DNA of 64,000 nucleotides from Typhlomys cinereus (lineage: Eukaryota > Chordata > Mammalia > Rodentia > Platacanthomyidae), in NCBI GenBank assembly GCA_023101885.1, contig JALPQD010000247.1, forward strand, positions 744,001 through 808,000. Direction: 5' to 3'. Below are positions 19,766 through 32,870 of the stretch, in pieces. Position 1 is the stretch's first letter. The number at the start of each line of letters is the position of its first letter. Made by a program: the position numbers and the translations under genes. The notes beneath the pieces were generated by a model that had not been told where the DNA came from, made no database searches, and saw only the letters and a list, made by a program, of their open reading frames with translations.

Positions 19766-22539
19766 AGATGGATGATAAATGTGGATTAAAAACATAAGCT
19801 ATCTTCATTTGTTTACAACTGTTACATGCCAAATTAACACAAATTAATCAGGTTAAAGCAACATTTGTGATTATCTCACAGTTTCTCTGGGTGAAGAGTT
19901 CAAAAATGGCATGTTTAGGTCCTATGATCAACTGGGGTTTCACTAAGATTGGAATCAATGTGCAATCTGGTTGGAGATTGTTTTTCAGATTTATTCAGAT
20001 TATAACAGAATTCAATTATTTCAGGAATGAGTTCTGCCTTCTATTGCTGCCTTTTAAACAAGGCCAATCTCAGTTCCTGAAAGCCATCCAGCTTTTTACC
20101 TTCATTTCTAAAGCTGCAATTTAAAAATCACTTTTTGACACAGATTTAAATTGTGTCATAGTTAGGCCAAAACCTGGGACATATTCTCCCTAACTTAATT
20201 AATTTATTTTTATATTTATTTTGTATATTCAGAGAACATAATATTTTATATTACATGTACATATGTATATTTGGTTACTACATTGGGATAAATTATTATA
20301 ACTAATAATGTGTAGCTGTCCATTCCCATTTTCCTCTGTAGGAAGAGAAAAACCTAGAATATACATTTGTTAAAAATCATTAAGAACATTAATTAAATCT
20401 AAAACTATTCTTATAATAAATCTTAAGTTACTATGCAACTGGATAGCTGGGATAATGTTTTTGTATGTCAAGGGTCAAGAATCTTGAGATCATATAAGAA
20501 TTACGCAGACAGAAGAACTCAGGCAAATGAGTTGCATGCTCTTGTTTTAGCATTATGGCATAGACCATGACAGTTTGTACACACATGCACATACACACAC
20601 AAACAAGCACATACACACACACACACACACCATGAAATTCATTATATTGCATGTGTTCTTAATATATAAGCAAAATAATAGAAAATACTTGTGTGTTATA
20701 GTTTCTAACAGCTTTAAATTATGTGCAAGCTATATTTTTTCAATGTGTTGCACAAGGTTATTCATAATTTATAGCTTATTTAAAATTAATAAATGCGTGT
20801 TTGGCAATATCACATACTTAATGTGTAATACAATTGGGTTTGCATTGGCTTGAGAATAAAACACTGTATAACATAAAGACAGCTAAATTGTATGAGGTCA
20901 TTCTTGGGTTTGTAAGATGTACAAGAATATGATGTTCTTTAATAAGTATGGGTTAGTATAATAAAATGGTCAATTGCACAAAAGCAATAACTATATGACC
21001 TTGGAAATTTCTTTCCTGTAAAGCAATGTATTGCCATTTTCAGTCTACATATTTATTGTGTCATTTATATTCACACTTACGATCTAAATGATCTTCATTT
21101 TTTATAAAATCAGTTGGTATGTGATATTCATTTTTTTCTGAGTGACCAACTTAGTCAGAAAAAAAGAGAAGTGAACCAAATCTCTATGCATAAAAGCAAA
21201 TGAGGGATGGATCTCTTAAAAAGTATGAGATTGCTTTTGAGACCCTTTCTACTCATTATTCATTTCTGATTCATTAATGAACAGTTCTTTTAACTCATGC
21301 ACCTAATTTACAAGACTGACTATGGATGTAAACGCTGCCCAAACTTTACTTGCCTTAAGAACAACAAAAATTTACAATGGACATGAAATCCTCTCCCTCT
21401 CTGGTCGTCTCTCTTCTATATAGCTTCCAACGTTGGTGTCATCTTCTTGCCAATGTACTGAGACCAGCTGTTTAACTCAAATCCTATTTAACTTGGTATG
21501 ACCTTTATCCTTCAAAATAAATGGGTGAAGCTGTTTTCTTTTATTTCTGTCAGTTTGGCAATCAACAAGGGGGCCTCAGGGCAGTTATTCCCTCTAGCCT
21601 ATTCAAGCTTTATTTAGTGTGTCAGGAACTGCATGCACTTCTGCAAACTATTCAGTTTAAAGAATACCCGGAGGCATTATTGGTCTTTGTTCTTGAGATG
21701 AGAACATCTGAGAAACATCACGCTCATGAGTAAATGATTAGGATCAAATGTGCAACATTTGGTCATAAAATTCCACCTGAGAGGAGATGCCCACGTGTCT
21801 GAGATCTCCCATCTCTCCTTGAACACACCACTAAATAAGCCTCCAGGCCAAAAAGGACTTTCACAATTGAAAGATCCCAACTATCTTCTCTTCAACTAAT
21901 TTATAAGACAGTTTTACCACCAACAAACCAAAATCATTGGGCCAATGACATCAGCAATAAAAACCAACTGTTAGATTAATCTCAATAATTTTCCATGTGG
22001 ACACAGTTCATATGTCATCAAATAAATTTTCAACATTAGCTTAAATCACATTACCTTTGCTAGTATACTTCTTTGTCTTATTAAATATACAAAAATTTTT
22101 ATATTATTTAGACCAAGTACTGTCTTAACTAGACAAATAAAAGAAGAAAATTGTTTTGTTCTGGTTTCTTTAATTAAAAATATCTAGAAATGTTGCTGTG
22201 GCTACTGAAAATAAAGTGCTGCAATGAATGATGAACAAACTGGGTTTTTCAATTCTTATAGTAACAGTCCTTGAAATAATAATGAGACTATAAATGTTAG
22301 TAAATCAAAAACACAAGAAACAAAATAACATAATCAATACATTTGAAGTTTACAGTAATGTCATCAATTTAGGTTATTTGAATTATGCAGGAATAGCATA
22401 AAACATTGGAAAATCAACTAACTTAAGCCTCATGTGAACATTTATCTTGCCTATTAAACAGAATAGCAAAGTTGCAATAATCATGTATATGAAAGTTGTC
22501 TGTATTACCAATCTTGGAGTAACTGTAAAAGCCAAAAAA
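19766..22539. other. Long unassigned AT-rich stretch
   Basis: 2.8 kb with no recognised gene or transposon. It holds a short CA-rich patch at 20579-20630 and several AT runs. The open frames up to about 90 codons show no family signature. Confidence 0.5.
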
Positions 22540-23683
22540 TTCATAAAAGACCAATGAGTGGGAAGGTGGGAAGGAATGATTAGGGTGAAACAAATAGGGT
22601 GAGAGAGGGAATAATTAGGGAAAACACATAGCAGGGAATGAGAGGCTGGGGGATAGTAGGGACAGAGGGACTTATAGAACAACCCTAATATTGTGGGCAG
22701 TAACCCCAAAGGAACCTCCTATGCTATTAATATATATGAAAAAATCTTTTAAAGAAAGGAAAAAAATGGGCAGTCCCTATGCAGAGGAGCACAAAGTGAG
22801 GAATAAAAGGGGGAAAAAAACTGAGGTGATCCACTTAGAACCTAGGGGAAAAATTATACTAGATGTAATAGAAATGTGACACTTAGTAATAAAATGTTGG
22901 TCATAGAGGTCTCAAAGGCCCCCAAACATCATAGGCTTTTTGCCATTGCTCTTGGTTGCTCTCCAAAAAATCTTTATGTAAGACCACGTTATTGAGGATG
23001 CAACACATATGGATCACAGAAACATGGGGAAACTACATCAAATGGAATTGGTTTGAGAACTTCCTCCTTGATGGATAGCTTACACAGTACCAAAGAATAC
23101 TGTAGAATCTACTGGAGGAGAGAAATAATCACAGGCTTCATCAACCCATGAGATCAGCAAGTTGCAATAAAAATCACCATGGCAACAGCTGACCACCAGT
23201 GTAATAGTGACATGAGTACTAAGGAGACAATCAACAGCTTTCTGCTTGGATTCAAGACCCACTTGTCAGAATGGTACACACCCCTGTTACTGTAAACTAG
23301 AACAAGAACCTTAAAAAATGGAAGGAAATAGATCAATATGGGAGAAAGCAATAAACTATAGGTAGGAAGACAGCACATCAAACCGCTCTGTAGGTAACTG
23401 TTATTATACCCATAGAATGGGCACTTACAGTGGAACTTTTGAATCTAAAGTTAGATGAGTGAAGGGAAATGCACATATTAGTGTGGTTGCCTGAAGAGAG
23501 GTAACTTGATATACTACAGAGGCCTGAGTAGAAAACCCAGAGTGAAGTCTGGGGTCCATAGAAACATACAGGCAAAAGGGTGGGAGAGAGCGGGAAGGAA
23601 TTGTGAAGGAAAGGGAGAGAATAGGAGGGAAAAGGGAGGGAGGGAAGTTGGGATGTTTGTAAAAGGAGAAAAAAATAAATAAG
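22540..23683 (+). mobile_element. L1 3' UTR, older family, with internal deletion
   Basis: Starts at accaatgagtgggaaggtggg (as at 38058) and follows the first half of the older 3' UTR, with caaaggcccccaaacatcat and gccattgctcttggttgctct. It reaches gttattatacccata near 23412 and then jumps to ggcacttacagtgg, losing several hundred bases. It ends in a purine tract and A-rich tail at 23665-23683. Apparent minus-strand open frames across it are not genes. Confidence 0.85.
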
Positions 23684-24516
23684 AATGGAACACATTCCTG
23701 TTACTGTTAACTGAAAAATAACTTTAAAAAGAAAGGAAATAGATCAGTAGGGGAAAACAGCCAATGAACCTATAGGTAGGGTGACAGCACACCCGAGTGC
23801 TCTGTAAATAGTTGTTATACTCACAAATTTGAAGAACACTTAACATTCAAACTAGAAGTCTTCTTCTGCAATAGAGGTAGAGGATCTCAAAACCCTGACA
23901 GGATGCAGCCTAGGAGAGTAGAAGAGCAGTGAAATAGACAGCTATGGTCAGCCATAAAGCAAAATACCGGCAACCCAGCAAGACTCACTCAAAAACAAGT
24001 CGACCTAATCTTTCCCCATCCTAAGTCTTTGGGAACCTGGAGGAAGAGGGAGCTGTACAATCGTAAGAACATAAAGATGGAAAGGGTCACCCTTGGACAA
24101 GATATTTCATTCAAGGCTGGACTGCTGCATCTACGAACTCACTGCAGTGTGACTTGTCCTTACCAGACCTGCATAATGACTGACATACAACCATTTCCCC
24201 ATAGACTATATAGGAATTCAAGAAAGATAAGAACATACAGTGGAAAACTCAGGGACTAAAGCGGGATGAGTGAAGGGAAATGCCCCTATTAGTGGGATAG
24301 CTGGAAGAGAAGCAACTTGGGATGCCACAAGAGGCCTGAACACCCACAAGAGTAGACAAGCCAGAGGGAGCCTTGGAGTCCATAGTAGCAGTCAGGCAGG
24401 AAGGTGGTAGGGAGTGGGATGGATTGATGAAGGGATGGGAGGGAGTGGGGGATGAAGGGAAGCAGGAATAATTACTCAATTTGTTTGTAAAATGAAGGAA
24501 TAAAAAATGTAAAAAA
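23684..24516 (+). mobile_element. Second, adjacent L1 3' UTR, older family
   Basis: Begins at aatggaacacattcctgttactg, a point already present near 23270 in the preceding copy, and proceeds through the complete second half of the 3' UTR to the purine tract and A-tail. Two same-orientation 3' ends therefore lie in tandem here. No TSD was found, so insertion into the first tail and duplication are both possible. Confidence 0.83.
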
Positions 24517-25868
24517 TAAGCATTAACAATCTTCAAATGTATATTATTGATAAGAGCCTTACAGCAAATCTGTTTTTCTCAGTTCAAGAAAGCAGTTGAT
24601 CAAGACTCAAAGGATAATGGAAACTAATATACTGTGTTAAGGAACATTTGAATTATTTGAATATAAGTAGGCTGAGAATCATAGGAATGCAAAATGGAGA
24701 ATAGTATCAGAGACATATTTAGCAAAGTTTATCATCATTCCCTTATGTTATAAAAGTGTTATATTACTAAACAAAATGTTACATCCTAAACTTTTGTTAA
24801 TTTTTAAAATTAATTTTGTCACAAATTCCTTATTCTCATTCATTGAATTCATGCAAATATCTTCATAATCATATTTGGAGTAAAGCTTAAAATTAATCGT
24901 TAGTGCAGAAACTTTAAAGTGTTAGCAGTGTTTTCTTCAGTAAGTCATCTTACTACTTTTACAATAGACTTCAAAGGTACTCACTGTTTTGTAATTATAA
25001 AAACACTACACATTCTTTCAACTTGAATTTTTCAGTGTGTTATCCTGACACATCAAAATTCTAATATAAAGATATTTACAAGACTTGTACGTAGATTTCA
25101 ATTCTAATTTAGAGATATTTGTGTATACATATTTGCATATCTAATTTTTAATCTATTTGTTGCATTTTTGAAAGTTTTAGATGATTTTAATTATTGTCTT
25201 TTGTTCAGACTGCTGAATTTGTTAGATATTTAATTCAATGTCTATGATTTATAATGGAGTACAAAGACAAATCTATTTATTTCAACCTCCAAAAGCAATG
25301 TGGAAAATTGTAGAGCTGCTTCACAAAATCGAACAAGGCATATAATCCTCCTTTCAGTTCAAATTATACAGAACATTTAACCCTAGACAAGGAGAAGTTC
25401 AGAGTGGAGATGACAACAAACCCCAGAAGACAAGTCTTATATGAATACATTGTCTGGAAGTCCTTTTAAATTATGAGTCTATTTTTAAAACACTGTGATT
25501 ATATGTTAGAAAGAGGAAAATTTCAAGTGTGTGCTTATTAATTTGTATAAAATGGAAATACTATTGTTGCTTAAATATCAATGTCTGTTTATCACCATCT
25601 CCATATTTTGCTTATTCTAATTCTATTTATTTTTAGAATACTTTAAAATATATATTGTCAAGAGCACACTCTCTCAGAAATTTAGATGAACATATTATTG
25701 TCTTTCTACAATGTGAGATTTATTTAGTAACAATAAATTCACAAGGTATGGCAGTTTCAATGGCAGCAATTTGCAAGTTACTCCCACTTTCCTTGATAAC
25801 CATAGCTGAGGTCAACACAGATTCTTTTATTCACATATTCACTCTCAGATCATCTATCACCTATAATA

Positions 25869-25870
<2 letters not shown>

Positions 25871-25907
<37 letters not shown>
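25871..25907. repeat. (GT)18 microsatellite
   Basis: Uninterrupted GT tract, 37 bases, 110 bases from the trinucleotide tract. Confidence 0.97.
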
Positions 25908-25908
<1 letters not shown>

Positions 25909-26017
25909 ATATCTTGTGTTTCAGATTTCTGAAACCCTAGAAGCCAGGATGCTGATGGAAATGCAAAATACTTTGTGAACAGTAAGGTCATCAACCTTCT
26001 GGTCTTTGAAGCTGTTG

Positions 26018-26025
26018 CAGCAGCA

Positions 26026-26080
<55 letters not shown>
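26018..26080. repeat. (CAG)3(CTG)18 trinucleotide repeat
   Basis: Three CAG units (26018-26026) run directly into 18 uninterrupted CTG units (26027-26080), making a partly self-complementary tract able to fold into hairpins. No surrounding open frame, splice sites or codon structure suggests that it is coding. Confidence 0.96.
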
Positions 26081-26086
<6 letters not shown>

Positions 26087-27065
26087 CTATTGACTGTGTG
26101 GTTAAGGTTGAATTTGGGTTTTGAGACAAGCTTCAGAGGAGAAGGGTATGACTGAGTTCATCTGAAGAAATAGGTTGACTAATGGATGGTAGGTTCAAGT
26201 CCAGACAAGGAAGCAGTCTAATAGGAAAATGGCACTCAAGTAGGCTTTTTCAGCAAAGAACAATGAGGCAAGCTGAAGGTCCAGACACAGTCAGGAAATC
26301 TCTGCCTATAAGTTTCTCTTGATACACACACTGGTGGTCAAACACAATATCAGGCCAGTGGGAGCCTTCAACATTGTTGTACTAGGTATCTGCATCTTTA
26401 CCAGTCTGTACTAAGAGATTTGTTCCAGACAAATGGGACCATTCAAGTCAACTGGAGTCAAAAACTGATATAAAATGTGGTCTCTCAGGGCAAGGCACAA
26501 TGTCAAAAGTCACTGTTTTGTACATATTGAAGTAATTTAGAACAGAACATAACCTGAACTCAACCTATAATATTAACAAGTCATTGATCAACTAGATCTC
26601 ATTTTCAATCACTACTCATGTCAAGAAAATTTATATAAATATCTATAGGAAATATCAGCTTTTCAAATTCTAACATTTCTTCATGTTAATATTTATTCAT
26701 ATGTATTTTGAATAAAAACTAATGCAATCTCAACATTACTTCTATGTTTCACATTTTACTTTGGTGGCCTTTCAATTTTCTGTAGTGAAAAATATGAAAT
26801 CTCATTTATAAAAGGAAGAGTCAAAATATGACAGCAATGTTTTTAAGAAAGTAGCTACTACTTTAAATGAGCAAATTGTTCATTGTTAGAAATATTTGAG
26901 CAAAAGATAAATAATATTATGCACGTAAGTGATACATTTTATGTGTAACTTACATGATATTTGTTTACATAAGGGAAATGATGATAAATATATTGATTAT
27001 GAATACATATGCTTATGCTCATGTGCATGTATATATGTACATATAGTACCATAGCATCTACCCAG

Positions 27066-27505
27066 TGTTGCAGTTACTCTGTATGTTGCCTATGAACTCA
27101 CAACAAAATGGTTAATAGGAGAACAAGGATTTTTATCTCTCTCTTATGATTGCATGGTTATAGTTCTTACTCCAGCTTGTCAGAAGATTTCATACCAACA
27201 CCAGGGACCAAGGCCATACTGTGTTATTATTCTAGAGTTCTGCTGACAGAGGGACAGTCCCTATTTGCCCAACCAACAACTCTGAGCAACTATAGCAAAG
27301 AAATGTTAACCTCTTCAAGCAGTTCCCTCCATCTTATTTGCTTTTCCAGGAATTAGTCTTATTGGAAATGTGCTAGGCCCTCCACATCAAGCAGACAATC
27401 TCCTGTAGACTTGTCCAGGGCTCAATTCAACTACCAATTCTTCATAACTATGTCCACAAATCAAGCCTTCAATTGCTAAGTTGACACAGTATCATAACTA
27501 TGACA
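27066..27505 (-). mobile_element. Solo LTR-like repeat, diverged
   Basis: Homologous to 58041-58474 and 58982-59402: start tgttgcagttactctgtatgttgc, middle ccaacaccagggaccaa and agcagacaatctcctgtaga, end aagttgacacag-ataactatgaca. It begins TG and ends CA, with 4-base candidate TSD ccag at 27062-27065 and 27506-27509. Read on the minus strand it begins tgtcatagttatg. Confidence 0.6.
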
Positions 27506-28180
27506 CCAGTTTCCCTCAAAACTTTTAGCTTATAAATATAGATGCTAAGAGGGAAGTCATTTTATACAAGATATGGTCTTAAGAGTTTAATCCTGGAATG
27601 GTAAGCAGATCAAGAAGAGCCCTTTGTGTGGAAACTGAACTTGGAAATCAAGTCAGTCTCTCTTGAGCAAAGTTCAATAACACTCAGGGACTGTCAGCAG
27701 GCATGTGTTCAGTCATGTGCAGAAAGAGCATAGACAACAAGGAATTAAAAACCATTGAAGTAGGATAGCAAGTCCTGATGGTATTTGTGTCTATTTTGTA
27801 CTTAAGCCCAGATGAATTTCATTCTGAGTTTCATGAAATTACTTGCTATCCTTATATTTCCGTATTTTCTTATTGCCATTTTACTTGGATGCCTTTCATT
27901 GGAAGTAGAGATAACACAGGAATGCTTTTGATTTTGATGAAAAGCTGTAGTTCTGATCAATGATCATAATTATAATTTAATAGTTATGAACTTTCCATAT
28001 AATACCGTTTTGACAAACACATATTTAAGTGCTTCATTTTATTATTTGCTATAAATGCACCAAAAATCTAAGGTCATTATTGGTTTACAAGCAGATGTGA
28101 GATATGATGAACTAAGGGGCATCAGAAGGAGTAAGGCAAAGAAGTACATCCATATTTAGGACTATTCATTGAGGGAGGAT
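27506..28180. other. Unassigned AT-rich DNA
   Basis: No gene or repeat recognised. Confidence 0.5.
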
Positions 28181-28194
28181 AAATTCTCAAGTGA

Positions 28195-28338
28195 CATAGA
28201 ATCAGACAGACAGGAGTGTGGGAGGGAATGGGATGGATTGATGAAAGGAAGGGAGGGGGATGGAAGGAAGGGGGATGGAGGGAAACAGGAATGAGTACTC
28301 AACATGCTTGTAAAACTAGAAAAATAAAATAATTTAAA
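28195..28338 (+). mobile_element. Very short L1 3'-end insertion, older family
   Basis: 144 bases of the last part of the older L1 3' UTR (gtgtgggagggaatgggatgg, purine tract, gagtactcaacatgcttgtaaaac, A-rich tail). A 14-base TSD with one mismatch flanks it: aaattctcaagtga (28181-28194) and aaattcacaagtga (28339-28352). Confidence 0.88.
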
Positions 28339-30557
28339 AAATTCACAAGTGAATTGGACTTAGTGGCATGCAACATTAGATATTGAATGAAACCTTATAT
28401 GTATGGCAATTTATTCTGAATGTAAAATTAACACCTGAGTTAGGACTATAAATATCAGGTTAAAATGAAGAATGTGTGTCGGATCTGGAGAATGTTTGGA
28501 AAGTCAGGAAGATGAAGGGAGGCTTTCAGAGAAAGTATGGTTAATGTGTAAAGACCAATGTTCCAAGGAAGTAGATTCACTCTTATAGGAGAGTCTTTAT
28601 TGTCAGTCTTAGAATGTGCAAAAAGACTTAGGAAACAGATGGAAAACAGACGATGAAGCAGGAGTCTGGAAATAGTGGCATTCATTCTAGAAAAGGTAGA
28701 TAGGTTCCCACTAAAGAAGATGAAGATTGAGGAGCACCATCAACTGGATAAAAGCGTCTGCCCAGTTTCCAGCTGTTACTGTCATACAAACATATTACTC
28801 TTCCTCCTGTGCCTGAAGTTTTAATAGAAAGGCACTCAGGCTAGCCTAGTCAATTAAACTCCACCGATTGAAGAGTTCACTTATTAAATACTATCTTTCA
28901 GATGAAATTTCTCAGCCTTTAACGTAAGAGGAATGTTCTCTTGCTCGGTCACCTAGAAAATGATGATAGTTGTTTCACCATTTCAATTTCATTTACTTAT
29001 ATTAGCTTATTTATGACTATTCTCCATTAACTTAACTTCTCATATTTTTATATGCAGTGTTACAAGTCATTCCTAAATACAACAGGAATATATATATTCT
29101 ACTCTTTAGTTTCTCACTTGTCAAAATCCCCCTAAGCATGTGCAGAATTCTTCCACTTGAAACAATTGAAACAATTCTTCCACTTGAAAACAAAATTCGA
29201 AGGCTGAGTGTTTAAAAAAAATGTCAGTTAGATGTTATCAGATTCACAAGAAAAATGTCGTCATGTTAAGCCAGTAGAGTTACAAAATTACACCAATCCT
29301 CTGGTCTCCATTACAAGTCTCTCACAATGAAAGAGAAAGCCAAGAATGCTCTAGAAAAATAAATAGATTTTAAACAGAGGTAAGTATCTTGGGGCTTCCC
29401 AATGAATCTACATTACAGAGCTATGAAGTTGTGGATTTAACGCTCTACCCGAAGCAGAAACCTTCAACAAAATTCTAAAAATTAATAAATATTTTTTGAG
29501 AATCTGTTTTGTTATAAGCATTGAGGAAAGAATGCTGAATGTCCCTCCAGAGACAAAAGAACATAGCCAGAGGGTTCTATGATTTAGATGGAAAAATAGT
29601 TCAATATTAGCATTTTCTTTTTTCGGTAATGCTTTATAAGATGTTTCAATTTGCATCTTATTGTGTGAGATGTCCTTTAGTAGGAAAATTTCATTGAAGC
29701 ATAAATGTGAACCTTCAACATCTTTCACACTATCAAGAAATTCTAGACCTGCATCTTGAATTGTGCAGAAAGCATACAGATGTAAAGTAAAGCAACTTGG
29801 TGATTTTGCAGGTACTATTCCAAGTTTTCAAGTGAGAGGCCTCTGAGATTTCATTTGCTCTCAGATCCTTCTCTTTAGGCATGAACACTTCTGACATATT
29901 GTGAGAATGAGAGTCAGGGAAAAAATCAATCATGGGAAACTGAGTTTGCTTTGGGTTTTGAACATTTTTCAAATATAAACTCTTCAGTTTTTCACAAACA
30001 TCTAAATATGAAATGACTCCTTCTGCCTACTTTAGTTGCAATTAGCTTTAGTTGTACTCATATTGAATAGATTATAAATGGAAACAATTCAATTTATTTA
30101 TATCTCTCTCTATAGACAGTAAGGGACCAAATGTTCTGCTTTCATTTTATAGGTAACTGATTAAGATGATAAGACTTCTTTTTTTACTACTTGCAAAAGA
30201 AAGAAAGCCAGGATAGTAATTTACAGTTATACCAAAAATTCAAACAAAATAAAAATAGTTCTGTGAATACATATTAAATATCCTGGAGAGATAAGAAGTA
30301 GAAATTGATCTTTAGTGATATTTCCTCCTTGCTATATTTATTTCAATGAAAATTATTTCTCTTAAGGAGATTTCACACATTTCAAATAGGAAATTTTAAG
30401 ACTACTACAAGAAGTCTACATGACTTAATGGTTAAAAATGTTAATTTAGAAACTTAACCACAATTCTATCTCACTTTCACCTCTGTAAAGCTAAGAATTC
30501 TGGATGAAGAATAAGCAAATGGGATTGGATTGAAAAGGAAAACAGCTAAAGTAGGTA

Positions 30558-30581
30558 CCTAATCATACAAGAATAGGTACC
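30558..30581. repeat. 24-base string repeated 1.3 kb downstream
   Basis: The 24 bases here (cctaatcatacaagaatagg then tacc) recur exactly at 31890-31913, where they form the 3' end of the old minus-strand L1. Here the flanks are not L1-like. The copy is framed by two aggtacct-type motifs (30552-30560 and 30574-30582). Confidence 0.9.
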
Positions 30582-30737
30582 TGTATGTTATAAAAGTAGA
30601 AAAATACTAGAAAATAAGATAAAGGTGCATTTAGTCTTGAAACATCATATGCCAGAAAGTGTTTTGGGCTTAACTAACAGTAGCAGTTTTCAGAGTACCA
30701 TAGAAGAATACAAATGGCAAGTGTGTATGTGCACATG

Positions 30738-30741
<4 letters not shown>

Positions 30742-30781
<40 letters not shown>
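30742..30781. repeat. (GT)20 microsatellite
   Basis: Uninterrupted GT tract of 40 bases. Confidence 0.97.
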
Positions 30782-30784
<3 letters not shown>

Positions 30785-30907
30785 ATTCTCTTTCCTTTCT
30801 CCCTCCCTCATTTACCCTATCTCCACTCCAATCTTAGCAAGAAAGAAAAGATTCCTAGTACAAGGAACAAACAGAATAAACTCTTCTGAATCAAAAAGCA
30901 GATAAAC

Positions 30908-31250
30908 TGGTGTAGAGAGATGACTCAGTGGGTAGAATCCTCGTTTTTTCAAGCATGGAGGCCTGAGTTCTGAGCCCTGATAACCACATAAAAAGCTACT
31001 CACAACACAGGACTAAAATCCCAGAGTTGTTGAGGTAGAAACAAGATGATTCTCTGGGGATTTCTAGTCAATTAGTTAGCCAATCTGTGAATTTAAGATT
31101 GAGTGTAAAACCCTGCCTGAAAAAATAAAGCAAAGAAATAATAGAAGATAGTGGTACTCCAACTCTGTCCATACACACAAGCATGCATGCTCACATACAC
31201 AGGTACACAAATACACTACTTGTACATACACACACACTCATCTACACACA
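30908..31250 (+). mobile_element. Composite tRNA-derived SINE (B4/RSINE-like)
   Basis: Head ctggtgtagagagatgactcagtgggtag (A-box region), B-box-like cctgagttctgagccctg, then a B1/7SL-like body (gagttgttgaggtagaaacaagatgattc, gtgtaaaaccctgcctgaaaa). It ends in a long CA-rich 3' tail (31170-31250). Joining of a tRNA head and a B1-like part is the B4-type layout. Confidence 0.65.
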
Positions 31251-31879
31251 AGTATTTTGAAAGGTAGATAATTAATTGTAACTTGAAGGACAATGCACAC
31301 TCCCTAAATCATAACATAACTCTACACTATACTTACCTATTAGAAGTAGTTATGAAAGACAGTTTGTAAAGACATACTTTCAGAGATTATGACAAAAATA
31401 TTAAGCATACAACTAAGAATCATAAAATGTAAGGGAGTAAAGTATACAAATGCTCTTGTTAACTTAGTCTGAATAATAGAAAAATAATCTTAGGTGTACT
31501 AACATATCAATGAAACAAGTGTTAAGTGCATAACTTATCAAATACTCAATGCAGTATTTAATAATGGTAAAATATTGTGGTATATTGTTTTTGTTGTTTG
31601 CTCATGTTCACGGTTTTTGAACTTTTTATAATACTATTTCTATTATATCTTTATTCCCATAAACTGATTTTTCCTGAGTAATGTAGCTGTTACTGGTTTT
31701 AATTCAGTATACTTATGTAAAGTAGATCACATTTTTGTTCTGAAACTGCCACTTTTTTTTACTTATCTTTTCCTCATACTTTATTGTACACTTTAAAACA
31801 TTTAATTTTTTTTACAATTCAAAATGGTCATTGTCTTCTTAAGCTCCTCTCAATTCATTCTTCTTTTTTCTCCCACGTT
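31251..31879. other. Unassigned AT-rich DNA
   Basis: No gene or repeat recognised; T-rich towards the L1 tail. Confidence 0.5.
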
Positions 31880-32580
31880 TTATATTTTTCCTAATCATAC
31901 AAGAATAGGTACCCAGTCCTCTCCCTTCCTCCTCCCCTCCAGAGTCATCACGCCTCGTACCTTCCCCCCTGTCTTTCAACTTTCTCCCTCCCTTTCCATC
32001 CCCAGCGCCTCACCCTTCCTCCCTCCTATCCCCTGGAGCATCCTTTTATGTGAACAGCAAACCTCCCTCTGAGTTCTACACCCTATGAGGGTTCAGGACT
32101 CAATGGCAGAGCCTGCAGCCTCTTCTTGGACTCCCCGTTAGTATAAGAACTCTATTATGACTGTTTAATCCCTTGCTTCTAAGGATCCTACTGCATGAAG
32201 CTTTCTCCGCTGTGATCTATGCTAGACTTTAGGGGCGGATCATTGACATGTCAGCCATTGTGAAGGTCAGGCAAATTCCAATTCTGGCCATTGTATCAAA
32301 AACATTGGAGTATCTTGCCTATCATTGGTCCTCCCCATCTTTAGGATCTCACAGTCTTGCTGCCCTCTCTTCTGTAAGGATCCCTGAACTTTAGGATGGG
32401 ATGAGATTTGGCTGGTCTGGTTCTAGGTGATTAATGTACGCTCTTTGGTGTTCTGAATTATGGGTTTTTTTTGCTGTTGTTTTCAGCTCTGCTTTTCCTG
32501 CACCACCCTTGGCTGCATCCTGATTGGTACTGAAGGTCTCCTCTTAAACAAAGATAAAAGATTGTTCAAATGAAGATCTT

Positions 32581-32870
32581 TTTTTTTAAAATATTTTATT
32601 TATTTATTCAATTGTGCGTGTGTACATGTGTGCACATGTGTTTATATGTGTATGTGTGTGTAGAACCACGGACGAATTCGGGAACCACCATGGACGTCCA
32701 CCTCCTCCTTGTTTACTTGCCCCGGGATTCACAGGCTCCGCCCAACCAGGACCAGAAACAGAGGCCTTGTCCGTGTCCGCCCGGCGTCTATACGTGGGGT
32801 CTAGGATCCGAACTCAGGACCTTCTGCCTGCAAGGCAGAGGCTTAACCCCTGAGCCACTTCTCCAGCCCC
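32581..32870 (-). mobile_element. Young tRNA-derived SINE, CpG-rich, with perfect TSD
   Basis: On the minus strand: head ggggctggagaagtggctcag (A box), gcaggcagaaggtcctgagttcggatcc (B-box region), body with many CpGs (cggacacggacaagg), CA-rich segment, then an AAATAAATAAAATATT tail. A perfect 15-base TSD tcaaatgaagatctt flanks it at 32566-32580 and 32871-32885. Well-kept CpGs and a perfect TSD mark it as the youngest copy of this family here (others at 6129-6466 and 61713-62010). Confidence 0.93.

Larger units (their letters stand above)
24517..27065. other. Unassigned AT-rich DNA with two simple repeats
   Basis: No gene recognised. It contains (GT)n at 25871-25907 and the CAG/CTG tract at 26018-26080. 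The poly-alanine open frame on the minus strand at 25857-26129 is produced only by those repeats. Confidence 0.5.
28353..30907. other. Unassigned AT-rich DNA
   Basis: 2.5 kb without a recognised gene. A small tandem duplication containing attcttccacttgaaa lies at about 29148-29191. A 24-base string at 30558-30581 recurs at 31890-31913. (GT)20 is at 30742-30781. Confidence 0.5.

Noticed and set aside
20431..20853. Cys/Val- and His/Thr-repeat open frames around 20580-20630
   Set aside because: They are created by the CA-rich patch; the same holds for 2412-2603, 6083-6304 and 30625-30837.
22570..22625. tagggtgaaa / atagggtgag, suggestive of interstitial telomere repeats
   Set aside because: The units are irregular and belong to the L1 3' UTR (cf. 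38090-38160).
25857..26129. Poly-alanine protein on the minus strand
   Set aside because: It is produced by the CTG and GT simple repeats; no domain, splice context or codon structure supports coding.
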